Shown here: positions 1 through 6,063 of the stretch, in pieces | Position numbering within the stretch: the first letter of the stretch is position 1 | Layout of the letters: each line of letters begins with the position of its first letter | Assembly (NCBI GenBank): GCA_016193545.1 | Contig: JACPSA010000047.1 | Span: forward strand, 1-7,437 | DNA from: Chloroflexota bacterium | GTDB taxonomy: Bacteria > Chloroflexota > Dehalococcoidia > Dehalococcoidales > UBA2162 | Length of the DNA stretch: 7,437 bases | Direction of reading: 5' to 3' | Translations under genes and position numbers: made by a program | Notes under the pieces: generated by a model | What the model was told of the DNA's origin: nothing | The model's database searches: none | The model's input: only the letters and a program-made list of their open reading frames with translations

Positions 1-9
1 AGTGTAAAC

Positions 10-34
10 AAAAAAGCCCAGCTTTAGCTGAGCC
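10..34 (-). terminator. Rho-independent terminator of the glm operon
   Basis: Read on the minus strand, GCTCAGC (33-27) pairs with GCTGGGC (22-16) around a TAAA loop. This gives a 7-bp stem with one G-T wobble, followed at once by six T (15-10). It lies about 80 nt past the glmS stop codon, in the right orientation to end the four-gene minus-strand transcript. The stem is short but the T-tract is clean. Confidence 0.75.
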
Positions 35-116
35 TATTTCGAATCCGATGGTAGCCCGGAGTTGGATTCTTACTGAAAGGACGTTTAGAGAGGGAGGCTA
101 AGCTCTTCTCCGCCTC

Positions 117-1901
117 CTACTCCACGGTCACGCTCTTAGCCAGGTTCCGCGGGAAGTCTATGGGACAGCCCCTCTTCTTCGCCGTATAATAAGCCAATAA
201 CTGTAAAGCCACGATATTAACTACCGGTGAAAACACGGCGTCAACACGCGGCACGTTAATGACAAAATCAGCCAGTTCCTCGATAGCCTCTTCTCCATCT
301 CCAGCCAGCGCTATCACCGGTGCCCCTCTCGCCTTAATCTCCTTGATATTGGTTAACATCGCCCCATAGGTATCATCTTTAGCAAGCAGCGCAATAACCG
401 GCGTCCTCTGACTAAGCACGGCCAGGGTATGATGTTTCATCTCCCCGCCGGCAAGGCCTTCGGCATGAATATAGGAAATCTCCTTCAACTTAAGCGCTCC
501 CTCAAGAGCTACGGGAAAGTTTATCCCTCTACCGATGAAGAACACATTGTCATATTTTGACAGATATTCCGCATGTCCCATAATAGCATTCTCATTATCC
601 AATACTTGCTGGACTTTACTCGGCATTTGACGCAGCTCCGTAAACAAGGCAGCCGACCTCCTGGCATCAGCCTTAGGATAGGTCATTGCCAGCCAGTATA
701 GTACCATCAGTTGAGCGACAAAACTCTTAGTGGCCGCCACGCTTATTTCAGGACCGGCTCTGGTATAGATAGTCTGGTTAGCAATACGGCTGGCAGTGCT
801 ACCCACTACATTGGTGACAGCCACTACCCGGCAGCCTGCCTCCTGTGCTTTTTTCATGGCTTTTAGCGTATCGGCAGTCTCACCCGATTGGGTGATAGCG
901 ATGGTAACGCTCCTGGCCAGAATGCGCTTATAGTAGTCGAACTCAGAAGATAGCTCGACCATCACCGGAATACTGAGCAGTTCTTCAATAATATACTTAC
1001 CTACCAGGGCAGCATTATAAGAAGTCCCGCTGGCTAACATGAGCATTGATTCCATGCCGGCTTCTCCTATCAGAGACGAACCAGCGGCTAAATCAACCAC
1101 TCGAGTATACTCACCAAGGGTATTCCGTATCACCCGGGGCTGCTCATGAATCTCCTTGAGCATAAAATGTTCATAACCTGCCTTCTGGGCGTCTTCTACG
1201 CTCCATAAAATCTTATGCTCTTCCCGGTCAACCCTTTTACCATCCCGGCTGATTTTTATGTTCTTCTGGGTAATAACCCCGATATCCCCATCCTCTAAAT
1301 AGATAACCCGGCCGGTATAAGCCAGAATCGCCGGCACATCCGAGGCGATGAAATTCCCGCGGTCACCTACGCCGACAATTAACGGGCTATCTTTCCTGGC
1401 GATTATCAACTCTGGCCGACCCCCCATCAAGACGATAATGGCATAAGAACCTTCTAAATCACGCAAGGCGGCGTCTACCGCTTTTTCCAAACTGCCATCA
1501 TAATATTTTTCAATGAGATGGGGTATTACTTCAGTATCTGTTTCCGAAACAAAATTATGCCCCTCACCGGTAAGCTGGCGTTTTAGCTGTTCAAAATTAG
1601 TTATTACCCCGTTATGCACCACAGCAATATTACCGGTACAATCGAGATGCGGATGAGCATTGACCTGAGTCGGCGCACCGTGAGTCGCCCACCGGGTATG
1701 GCCGACACCCACCGTCCCATTAAACCGTGGCGATGCCTGCCCCAGTGTCTCCACCCTGACCGCATCCTTATAGACCCCGACGCTACTGCCCCCGACCGCA
1801 ATACCACAGGAATCGTAGCCGCGGTACTCCAGCCTCTTCAGGCAATTAAGCAATATGGACTGGGCTTGCTTATCACCGATATAACCGACAATGCCACACA
1901 T
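117..1901 (-). CDS. glmS: Glutamine--fructose-6-phosphate aminotransferase (isomerizing)
   Basis: Makes glucosamine-6-phosphate from fructose-6-phosphate and glutamine in the cytosol, the entry step to UDP-GlcNAc. The 594-residue protein is close to the usual length of about 600. The N-terminal class II glutaminase domain (about 1-220) opens MCGIVGYIG with nucleophile Cys2, and has HTRWATHG (68-75), the HNG oxyanion segment (96-98) and Asp122. Two SIS domains follow (about 280-410 and 450-580), with SGTSYNA (291-297), TQSGETADT (337-345), the ATKSF stretch (390-394), Glu474 and His490. The C-terminus NLAKSVTVE contains Lys589, matching the conserved isomerase lysine. The ATG is fixed by the need for Cys2. 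It lies 6 nt after the upstream stop, with a weak AGGT (1909-1906) overlapping that stop codon, so translation is probably coupled. There is no room for a glmS ribozyme before it. One oddity: residues 489-496 read KHHTLAVL where KHGPLAL is common. Last gene of the operon. Identification is essentially certain. Confidence 0.97.
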   Translation of the reverse strand: MCGIVGYIGDKQAQSILLNCLKRLEYRGYDSCGIAVGGSSVGVYKDAVRVETLGQASPRFNGTVGVGHTRWATHGAPTQVNAHPHLDCTGNIAVVHNGVITNFEQLKRQLTGEGHNFVSETDTEVIPHLIEKYYDGSLEKAVDAALRDLEGSYAIIVLMGGRPELIIARKDSPLIVGVGDRGNFIASDVPAILAYTGRVIYLEDGDIGVITQKNIKISRDGKRVDREEHKILWSVEDAQKAGYEHFMLKEIHEQPRVIRNTLGEYTRVVDLAAGSSLIGEAGMESMLMLASGTSYNAALVGKYIIEELLSIPVMVELSSEFDYYKRILARSVTIAITQSGETADTLKAMKKAQEAGCRVVAVTNVVGSTASRIANQTIYTRAGPEISVAATKSFVAQLMVLYWLAMTYPKADARRSAALFTELRQMPSKVQQVLDNENAIMGHAEYLSKYDNVFFIGRGINFPVALEGALKLKEISYIHAEGLAGGEMKHHTLAVLSQRTPVIALLAKDDTYGAMLTNIKEIKARGAPVIALAGDGEEAIEELADFVINVPRVDAVFSPVVNIVALQLLAYYTAKKRGCPIDFPRNLAKSVTVE

Positions 1902-1907
1902 AATAAC

Positions 1908-3086
1908 CTAAACCACCAGGCTCCGGTCAGCCAGTTTACCACTGACCACCTTCAAAGCCTGGACCTGGCTGTAATTACCAACAACAACCCCGGGCTGTGC
2001 CACCACACCACTACCCAGATTACAGCCCGTACCGAGCATCGCTCCGACACACACCGAGTGATAACCGTCATTAATCCTGACCTCGGTCTCAGCACTGCAA
2101 GCGGTAAAGTGCCCTTTAATGATGCAACCCTCATCGATAACCGAGTCCTGCACAATAGAACCGGCACCGATATTGACATCATCACTGATAACACTGTTTT
2201 CTATCTGACTGAAGGGCGCAATAACCACATTATCACCGATACTGGTAGACGGTAGTATGCACACATTGGGACCAATATCGCAATTCTCCCCGATAATAAC
2301 CGGACCCACTATATATGAGTTCGACCGTATCACCGTGTCTTTCCCCACTGATACTGCCCCTTTTATTGAAACGCCTTCTTCCAGGATACCTCCCAGGCTA
2401 GTTGGAACCTGCTGCAAAATCGCATCATTAAGAACCAGTATATCCCAGGGGTAAACAATATCTAGCCAGGTACCGCTCGTTTCCTCTACTTTAATAGCGC
2501 AATTTTGAGATATCATCTTATTGATAACATCAGGAATGTCCAGTTCATCATTAACGAAATCAAAGACTTCGCGAGTAAAAGCATAAATACCGGTATTGAC
2601 GATATTACCCTCAGCCTCTTTAGGCTTTTCCACAATCTCACGGACCGCTCCCCCCTCAACTGCCACCACCCCATACCTGACCGTGTTATCTATTTTCTTC
2701 ACCAGCACGGCATTGGGCCGGACAGCAACAAACTGGGCAATGGTATCAGCTCCAATCAAATTATCACCGGGCAGAACCAGAAACTCACCATGAACGGTAT
2801 CCTCAACCTGTGCCAGAGCGTGAGCCGTACCCAGTTGCCTTTCCTGTGCCACATAAGATATCGCCACGCCGAACTGCTCTCCGGAGCCAAAGTAATCGAA
2901 AATCTGTTCCCGGCAATAGCCGACCACAATAACGATATCACGAATGCCATTCTGAGCCAGCGCCTCAACCACATACTGGAGTATCGGCTTGCCGGCGATA
3001 GAGAGCATCACCTTGGGTTTATTAATGGTGAAAGGTCTGAGCCTTTGCCCCTCACCTGCCGCCAGAATTACTGCCTGTTTCATCAT
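1908..3086 (-). CDS. GlmU-like sugar-1-phosphate nucleotidylyltransferase with degenerate acetyltransferase site (copy 2)
   Basis: A 392-residue protein with an N-terminal Rossmann-type nucleotidylyltransferase domain (about 1-230) and a C-terminal left-handed beta-helix of hexapeptide repeats (about 235-385). Nucleotidyl-transfer signatures are intact: LAAGEGQRLRP (8-18), Lys25, QLGTAHAL (84-91), PGDN with metal-ligand candidate Asp108, EKP (153-155), NTG (164-166) and WLD with Asp209. It is clearly homologous to the upstream gene along its length. However, the HHNY motif there (312-315) aligns without gaps to AGSI (308-311), and Asn335 aligns to Ser331, so GlcN-1-P acetyltransferase activity is unlikely. 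It may act on another sugar-1-phosphate (UTP- or dTTP-dependent) or back up the uridylyl step; substrate unknown. Two ATGs are in tandem. AGGTGG (3095-3090) lies 3 nt before the first and 6 nt before the second, so translation may start at 3083 (MKQAVILAAG). The gap to the upstream gene is 7 nt, so it is co-transcribed. Confidence 0.88.
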   Translation of the reverse strand: MMKQAVILAAGEGQRLRPFTINKPKVMLSIAGKPILQYVVEALAQNGIRDIVIVVGYCREQIFDYFGSGEQFGVAISYVAQERQLGTAHALAQVEDTVHGEFLVLPGDNLIGADTIAQFVAVRPNAVLVKKIDNTVRYGVVAVEGGAVREIVEKPKEAEGNIVNTGIYAFTREVFDFVNDELDIPDVINKMISQNCAIKVEETSGTWLDIVYPWDILVLNDAILQQVPTSLGGILEEGVSIKGAVSVGKDTVIRSNSYIVGPVIIGENCDIGPNVCILPSTSIGDNVVIAPFSQIENSVISDDVNIGAGSIVQDSVIDEGCIIKGHFTACSAETEVRINDGYHSVCVGAMLGTGCNLGSGVVAQPGVVVGNYSQVQALKVVSGKLADRSLVV

Positions 3087-3093
3087 ACGCCAC

Positions 3094-4296
3094 CTAAAAT
3101 ATTTTTGAAGCTGGTGAAATAACGCCGTGGGCTACTGCCCCCGGGCCAATCTGGGCATCATTGCCAATTGTCGTACCGATATTGATTGAAGCATTGATTC
3201 CGGTCTCAACCCCATCCCCGATTATCGCGCCCAGCTTGCGCCTTCCCGTATTCACGCCATCTACCCAGATTTCCTTTTCATCGAATCTGAGATTGGCAAT
3301 CTTAGTACCAGCACCCAGATTACACTTCTCACCGATAACACTATCACCCACATAATTATGGTGGGGTATATTGGTGCCGTTCATTATTATAGAGTTCTTA
3401 ACTTCCACAGCGCTACCGATATGACAATCATCACCGATAGCCGCGCACGGACGAATGTAACAATTGGGGCCGATTTCACAGTTCTGCCCGATTATTACAG
3501 GACCAACGATATAGGAACCCGACCTGACTGTGGTACCACTGCCGATGGAGACTACGCCCTTAATTACCACGTTCTCCTCCACCTCACCCAGATTCTCCGC
3601 GCCGATGCCTGCCAGCAGCGATTCATTAGCCCTCAACAAATCCCACGGATAGCTAAGGTCGAGCCAGTAAGCCATCTTCTGATATGAAACCGGGCGCCCC
3701 TGGTCTATTAGCCATTGAAGAGAATCCGTTAATTCATACTCGCCGCGAGATGATTTGGGCGTCCGGGACACGGCCGTAAATATCTCCGGGGTGAACAGAT
3801 AGAGACCGGCATTAGCGATGTGAGAAGGTGGTTTGGCTACTTTCTCATAGATACGGACTACTCTGTTCCGGTTAACTTCAATCAAACCTAAACCACGGGT
3901 ATCCTCAACCTCAACAACACCCATGGTATTATCACGCCGCCTGGCCAAACGACTAATTTCCTTTTCAGTAACAATAATATCACCGTTTACCATCAGGAAC
4001 TTCGCATCTATCAACCCGTCAACCATCCTGAGTGCATCAGCTGTACCCAGTTGCTTACGCTGGCTACAATATTCGATATTTACCCCCCACTTGTCGCCGT
4101 CACCAAAATAATCGCGCACCCGTTCATCGTGATAGCCAACGATAAAAATAAACTGCTTAATACCAGCCTTAGCCACCTCGATGAGCAAATGCTCTAGGAT
4201 TGGCTTATTGGCAATTGGTAGCATTACCTTGGGCCTGGTATAGGTCAGGGGACGCATCCGGCTCCCTTCCCCAGCAGCTAAAATAACTGCTTTCAA
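3094..4296 (-). CDS. glmU: Bifunctional GlmU-type glucosamine-1-P acetyltransferase / GlcNAc-1-P uridylyltransferase, archaeal-like (copy 1)
   Basis: Expected to acetylate glucosamine-1-P with acetyl-CoA and transfer UMP from UTP, giving UDP-GlcNAc. At 400 residues it resembles the archaeal Sulfolobus ST0452-type enzymes (about 400 residues) more than the roughly 450-residue bacterial GlmU. The nucleotidylyltransferase domain (1-230) has LAAGEGSRMRP (6-16), Lys23, QLGTADAL (82-89), NGD with Asp106, and WLD with Asp213. The left-handed beta-helix (about 240-390) carries SYIVGPVIIG (261-270) and the acetyltransferase segment IPHHNYVGDSVIG (310-322). In that segment His312 and Tyr315 have the spacing of the catalytic His/Tyr pair in ST0452-type enzymes as I recall it, and Asn335 follows in IANLRFD. 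The start codon is TTG (4296-4294), chosen because MKAVILAAGEG is the family N-terminus and TAAGGAG lies 7 nt upstream. It follows glmM by 11 nt. The family is certain; substrate specificity is inferred from motif and operon. Confidence 0.9.
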   Translation of the reverse strand: MKAVILAAGEGSRMRPLTYTRPKVMLPIANKPILEHLLIEVAKAGIKQFIFIVGYHDERVRDYFGDGDKWGVNIEYCSQRKQLGTADALRMVDGLIDAKFLMVNGDIIVTEKEISRLARRRDNTMGVVEVEDTRGLGLIEVNRNRVVRIYEKVAKPPSHIANAGLYLFTPEIFTAVSRTPKSSRGEYELTDSLQWLIDQGRPVSYQKMAYWLDLSYPWDLLRANESLLAGIGAENLGEVEENVVIKGVVSIGSGTTVRSGSYIVGPVIIGQNCEIGPNCYIRPCAAIGDDCHIGSAVEVKNSIIMNGTNIPHHNYVGDSVIGEKCNLGAGTKIANLRFDEKEIWVDGVNTGRRKLGAIIGDGVETGINASINIGTTIGNDAQIGPGAVAHGVISPASKIF

Positions 4297-4303
4297 CCTG
4301 CTT

Positions 4304-4310
4304 CTCCTTA
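4304..4310 (-). promoter_or_regulatory. Shine-Dalgarno site merged with the glmM stop; fixes the TTG start of copy 1
   Basis: The minus strand reads TAAGGAG. TAA is the glmM stop codon and AAGGAG is a strong ribosome binding site, 7 nt before the TTG at 4296. No ATG gives the family N-terminus, so this site supports TTG initiation and suggests that ribosomes ending glmM re-initiate on copy 1. Confidence 0.75.
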
Positions 4311-5594
4311 CTTTCCCTCACACTGCCCGATTAACCCAACGCACCTATCATATAGCTGATGTGCGCGCGCTTCACTTCTGGCTTCAGCCGTTATCCTTAT
4401 CTTAGGTTCGGTACCCGAGGCTCTCACCAGCAGCCAGCCATCGGCAAAGTTCAGCTTAATACCATCCACCTCGCTCACCGACAGCGGTTTCAGAGCCATG
4501 AGCTGCTCTGCCAGATTAGCCACCGCCATCCCTTCATTAATAATACTACCCCGGAGAATAGGGTAACAAGGAATCCTGTCAACCAGTCGGGATAACTTCT
4601 GCCGACCGGCTATCGCTGTCAGTTGGGCAGCCGCATAAATACCGTCGGGACATAATGAGCTATCCGGAAAAACCCAGGCTCCCGATGGCTCACCACCGAA
4701 ATCCCCACCCCGCTTTAGCTCCTCGGAGACATAGATATCTCCTACCCTGGTCCTGGTCACACTGAAACCAATTTCATCAACGACCATCGAAGCATCGATA
4801 GTCGTAACAATCGACTTTGCTTCTGCCTGCTGAGCGAAGAGCAGCAGCAGCTTATCCCCAGATATGAACCGCCCCTTATCATCCACCGCCATCATCCGGT
4901 CGGCATCCCCGTCATGAGCGATACCTAAATCAGCCCCAAGCTCACTGGTCGCCTCGATTAAATCCCCCAGATTAGCCTCAGTCGGCTCAATGGGGCGGGG
5001 AAAGAAGCCGCTGGGATGACAATTTAATGTAACCACTTCACAACCCAGCCTCTTTAATAAATCAGGGGTAATCACCGAGCCAGCTCCACAGCCGCAATCA
5101 ATCACTACCTTGAGTTTTAACTTATCAGGAAAATCCCTTAGTATGTGCTCGATATGCGCCTCGATGGCTCCATGGTGAATACCGCTGCTCTTCATCTCAT
5201 CCCACGGTACAACCGATAAAGAGTCAGTTAAAATCAGGCTCTCGATATGCTCCCGCTGGTTAGCATCAAAAGCCGAACCATCCGAATTCAAAAGCTTGAT
5301 GCCATTATATTCGGGAGGATTATGCGAGGCGGTAATCATTGCCCCGGCCTGAAATTCACGGGCGGCTAGAGCCAATGTCGGGGTGGGCATAACGCCGCCA
5401 TCGGAGACCCGCGCACCGGCCATCAGTAATCCCGAGACAAAGGCATCTTTTACCGCATCGCTGGAAGTCCTGGTATCGCTGCCGACCACCACTTCACCAT
5501 AATCCTTACCCACCGCCAGGCCAGCCTTCAGGGCTAACTCGACCAGGCTCTTATCGGCCACCCTTCTAATCCCGGAGGAACCAAATAACTGCAT
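4308..5594 (-). CDS. glmM: Phosphoglucosamine mutase (alpha-D-phosphohexomutase family)
   Basis: Interconverts glucosamine-6-P and glucosamine-1-P through a phosphoserine enzyme, linking GlmS to the GlmU-type step. The 428-residue protein has the four family regions in order: N-terminal FGSSGIRR (4-11); active-site loop ITASHNPPEYNGIKL (87-101) with Ser90 as phosphoserine; metal loop DGDADR (228-233) with Asp228, Asp230 and Asp232; sugar-binding GGEPSG (300-305); and C-terminal phosphate-binding RASGTEPKIR (391-400). Length and the SSGIRR start resemble the archaeal/phosphomannomutase-like branch, so activity on other hexose phosphates cannot be excluded. The glucosamine role is inferred from co-transcription with glmS and glmU. 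The ATG at 5594 is secure: it gives the family N-terminus, and an in-frame TAA lies at 5609-5607 with no other usual start codon between. GGAGG (5615-5611) is 16 nt before the ATG, too far for normal spacing (see the proximal promoter). First gene of the operon. Confidence 0.93.
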   Translation of the reverse strand: MQLFGSSGIRRVADKSLVELALKAGLAVGKDYGEVVVGSDTRTSSDAVKDAFVSGLLMAGARVSDGGVMPTPTLALAAREFQAGAMITASHNPPEYNGIKLLNSDGSAFDANQREHIESLILTDSLSVVPWDEMKSSGIHHGAIEAHIEHILRDFPDKLKLKVVIDCGCGAGSVITPDLLKRLGCEVVTLNCHPSGFFPRPIEPTEANLGDLIEATSELGADLGIAHDGDADRMMAVDDKGRFISGDKLLLLFAQQAEAKSIVTTIDASMVVDEIGFSVTRTRVGDIYVSEELKRGGDFGGEPSGAWVFPDSSLCPDGIYAAAQLTAIAGRQKLSRLVDRIPCYPILRGSIINEGMAVANLAEQLMALKPLSVSEVDGIKLNFADGWLLVRASGTEPKIRITAEARSEARAHQLYDRCVGLIGQCEGK

Positions 5595-5603
5595 TTTGAT
5601 TTG

Positions 5604-5632
5604 ATTTTAACCTCCGCCTATCTGGATGTCAA
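5604..5632 (-). promoter_or_regulatory. Proximal glmM operon promoter (near-leaderless)
   Basis: The minus strand has a perfect TTGACA (-35, 5632-5627), a 17-bp spacer and TAAAAT (-10, 5609-5604), 11 of 12 consensus positions. Transcription starting about 7 nt after the -10 would begin near 5597, only about 3 nt before the glmM ATG. The GGAGG at 5615-5611 would then sit in the promoter spacer and not in the mRNA. Motif match is strong; activity is inferred. Confidence 0.6.
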
Positions 5633-5656
5633 TTTACCGGATGTCACCGAACATCC
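5624..5656. promoter_or_regulatory. Possible operator: GGATGT half-site cluster at the glmM -35
   Basis: GGATGT occurs at 5624-5629 and again at 5639-5644, a 15-bp step, each followed by CA. The second copy forms an inverted repeat with ACATCC (5651-5656) across a 6-bp spacer. The first half-site overlaps the -35 of the proximal promoter, a position where a bound repressor would block polymerase. No regulator is known and the arms are only 6 bp, so chance is possible. Confidence 0.3.
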
Positions 5657-5797
5657 ACAAAGAGGTAAAGACTCTGGTACACTTCACTCTGCCCCTGCTT
5701 GTACAGTAACAACTCCAACTTCTGCCTGTCCCCGGCTTAGCTTTTCTTTAACTCTACTCATCACCATGATATCTCAATCAGCAGTACCCAAGCTGGC

Positions 5798-5826
5798 AGT
5801 ATAATCCAACCTGCTAGTAAAGACAA
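5798..5826 (-). promoter_or_regulatory. Candidate distal promoter of the glm operon
   Basis: The minus strand has TTGTCT (-35, 5826-5821, 4 of 6), a 17-bp spacer and TATACT (-10, 5803-5798, 5 of 6). A transcript from here would start near 5791 and carry a leader of nearly 200 nt. Unlike the proximal promoter, that mRNA would include the GGAGG before glmM. Weaker than the proximal site. Confidence 0.35.
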
Positions 5827-5851
5827 TAATTGAGATTGCCTATGAACCTCA

Positions 5852-5947
5852 CCCCCTTAGTCCCCCTCTCCTTTTTAAGGAGAGGGGAAAATGGTTTTAC
5901 CTTGAGAGGGCTAACGCCCTCTCAAACTCTCCCTGCCTTTCAGGGGG
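5852..5947. repeat. Multi-hairpin palindromic repeat element (REP/MITE-like)
   Basis: Three nested or adjacent inverted repeats are visible. The outer pair is CCCCCT (5852-5857) and AGGGGG (5942-5947). Hairpin 1 has 11-bp perfect arms (5863-5873 and 5877-5887) around TTT. Hairpin 2 has 10-bp perfect arms, TTGAGAGGGC (5902-5911) and GCCCTCTCAA (5916-5925), around TAAC. There is no transposase ORF and no second copy in this window. It lies upstream of both divergent promoters, between the distal glm -35 and the yebC -35. The compact stem-loops suggest an intergenic dispersed repeat; copy number cannot be judged here. Confidence 0.7.
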
Positions 5948-5993
5948 ATGGATTATCAAACTTTATCTAAAGACAAAAAAGAGGCTTTTCCCT

Positions 5994-6022
5994 TTGACCA
6001 CCAGCCAGTTTAGTGATAAAAT
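5994..6022 (+). promoter_or_regulatory. yebC-ruvC promoter with extended -10
   Basis: TTGACC (-35, 5994-5999), a 17-bp spacer and TAAAAT (-10, 6017-6022). The -10 is preceded by TGA, giving an extended TGnTAAAAT element. The predicted start near 6029 leaves a leader of about 35 nt with a proper ribosome binding site before yebC. The -10 hexamer is the same as in the proximal glmM promoter. Confidence 0.7.
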
Positions 6023-6063
6023 TAAACAGCAATTCAATAGCCCATTGATTTAGGAGAGCCGCT

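Larger units (their letters stand above)
5595..6063. other. Divergent intergenic region between glmM and yebC
   Basis: 469 bp with no convincing protein gene. In order it holds the proximal glmM promoter (5604-5632), GGATGT half-sites (5624-5656), the distal minus-strand promoter candidate (5798-5826), the palindromic repeat (5852-5947), and the yebC promoter (5994-6022) with leader and ribosome binding site. A 27-codon minus-strand ORF (5767-5684, beginning MVMSRVKEK) lies in the possible long glm leader. It lacks a good ribosome binding site and is only a weak candidate. No tRNA or known riboswitch was recognised by eye. Confidence 0.7.

Noticed and set aside
41..117. Small inverted repeats GAATCC/GGATTC (41-69) and GGAGGC/GCCTCC (93-117) downstream of glmS
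   Set aside because: Six-bp arms with loops of 13-17 nt and no T-tract. They are expected by chance, and the hairpin at 10-34 is the credible terminator.
1902..1907. glmS ribozyme or riboswitch upstream of glmS
   Set aside because: Only 6 nt separate glmS from the preceding gene, and nothing resembling the ribozyme core was seen before glmM.
1614..2255. 213-codon plus-strand ORF across glmS and copy 2
   Set aside because: It is antisense to two well-supported genes, spans their junction, and its protein shows no recognisable family signature. It is a codon-bias shadow.
2505..3122. 205-codon plus-strand ORF antisense to copy 2
   Set aside because: Lies almost entirely opposite a gene with clear motifs, with no supporting ribosome binding site or domain seen.
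2270..3520. Recent gene conversion between the two GlmU-like genes at the shared SYIVGPVIIG segment
   Set aside because: The proteins match there but the DNA differs at many synonymous positions, so the similarity reflects protein constraint and not recent exchange.
5601..5804. 67-codon plus-strand ORF in the intergenic region
   Set aside because: TTG start without a ribosome binding site, overlaps the glmM promoter, and has no recognisable domain.
5777..5805. Plus-strand TATAAT at 5800-5805 as a promoter
   Set aside because: No acceptable -35 at the right distance and no gene just downstream. The same bases fit better as the minus-strand TATACT -10.
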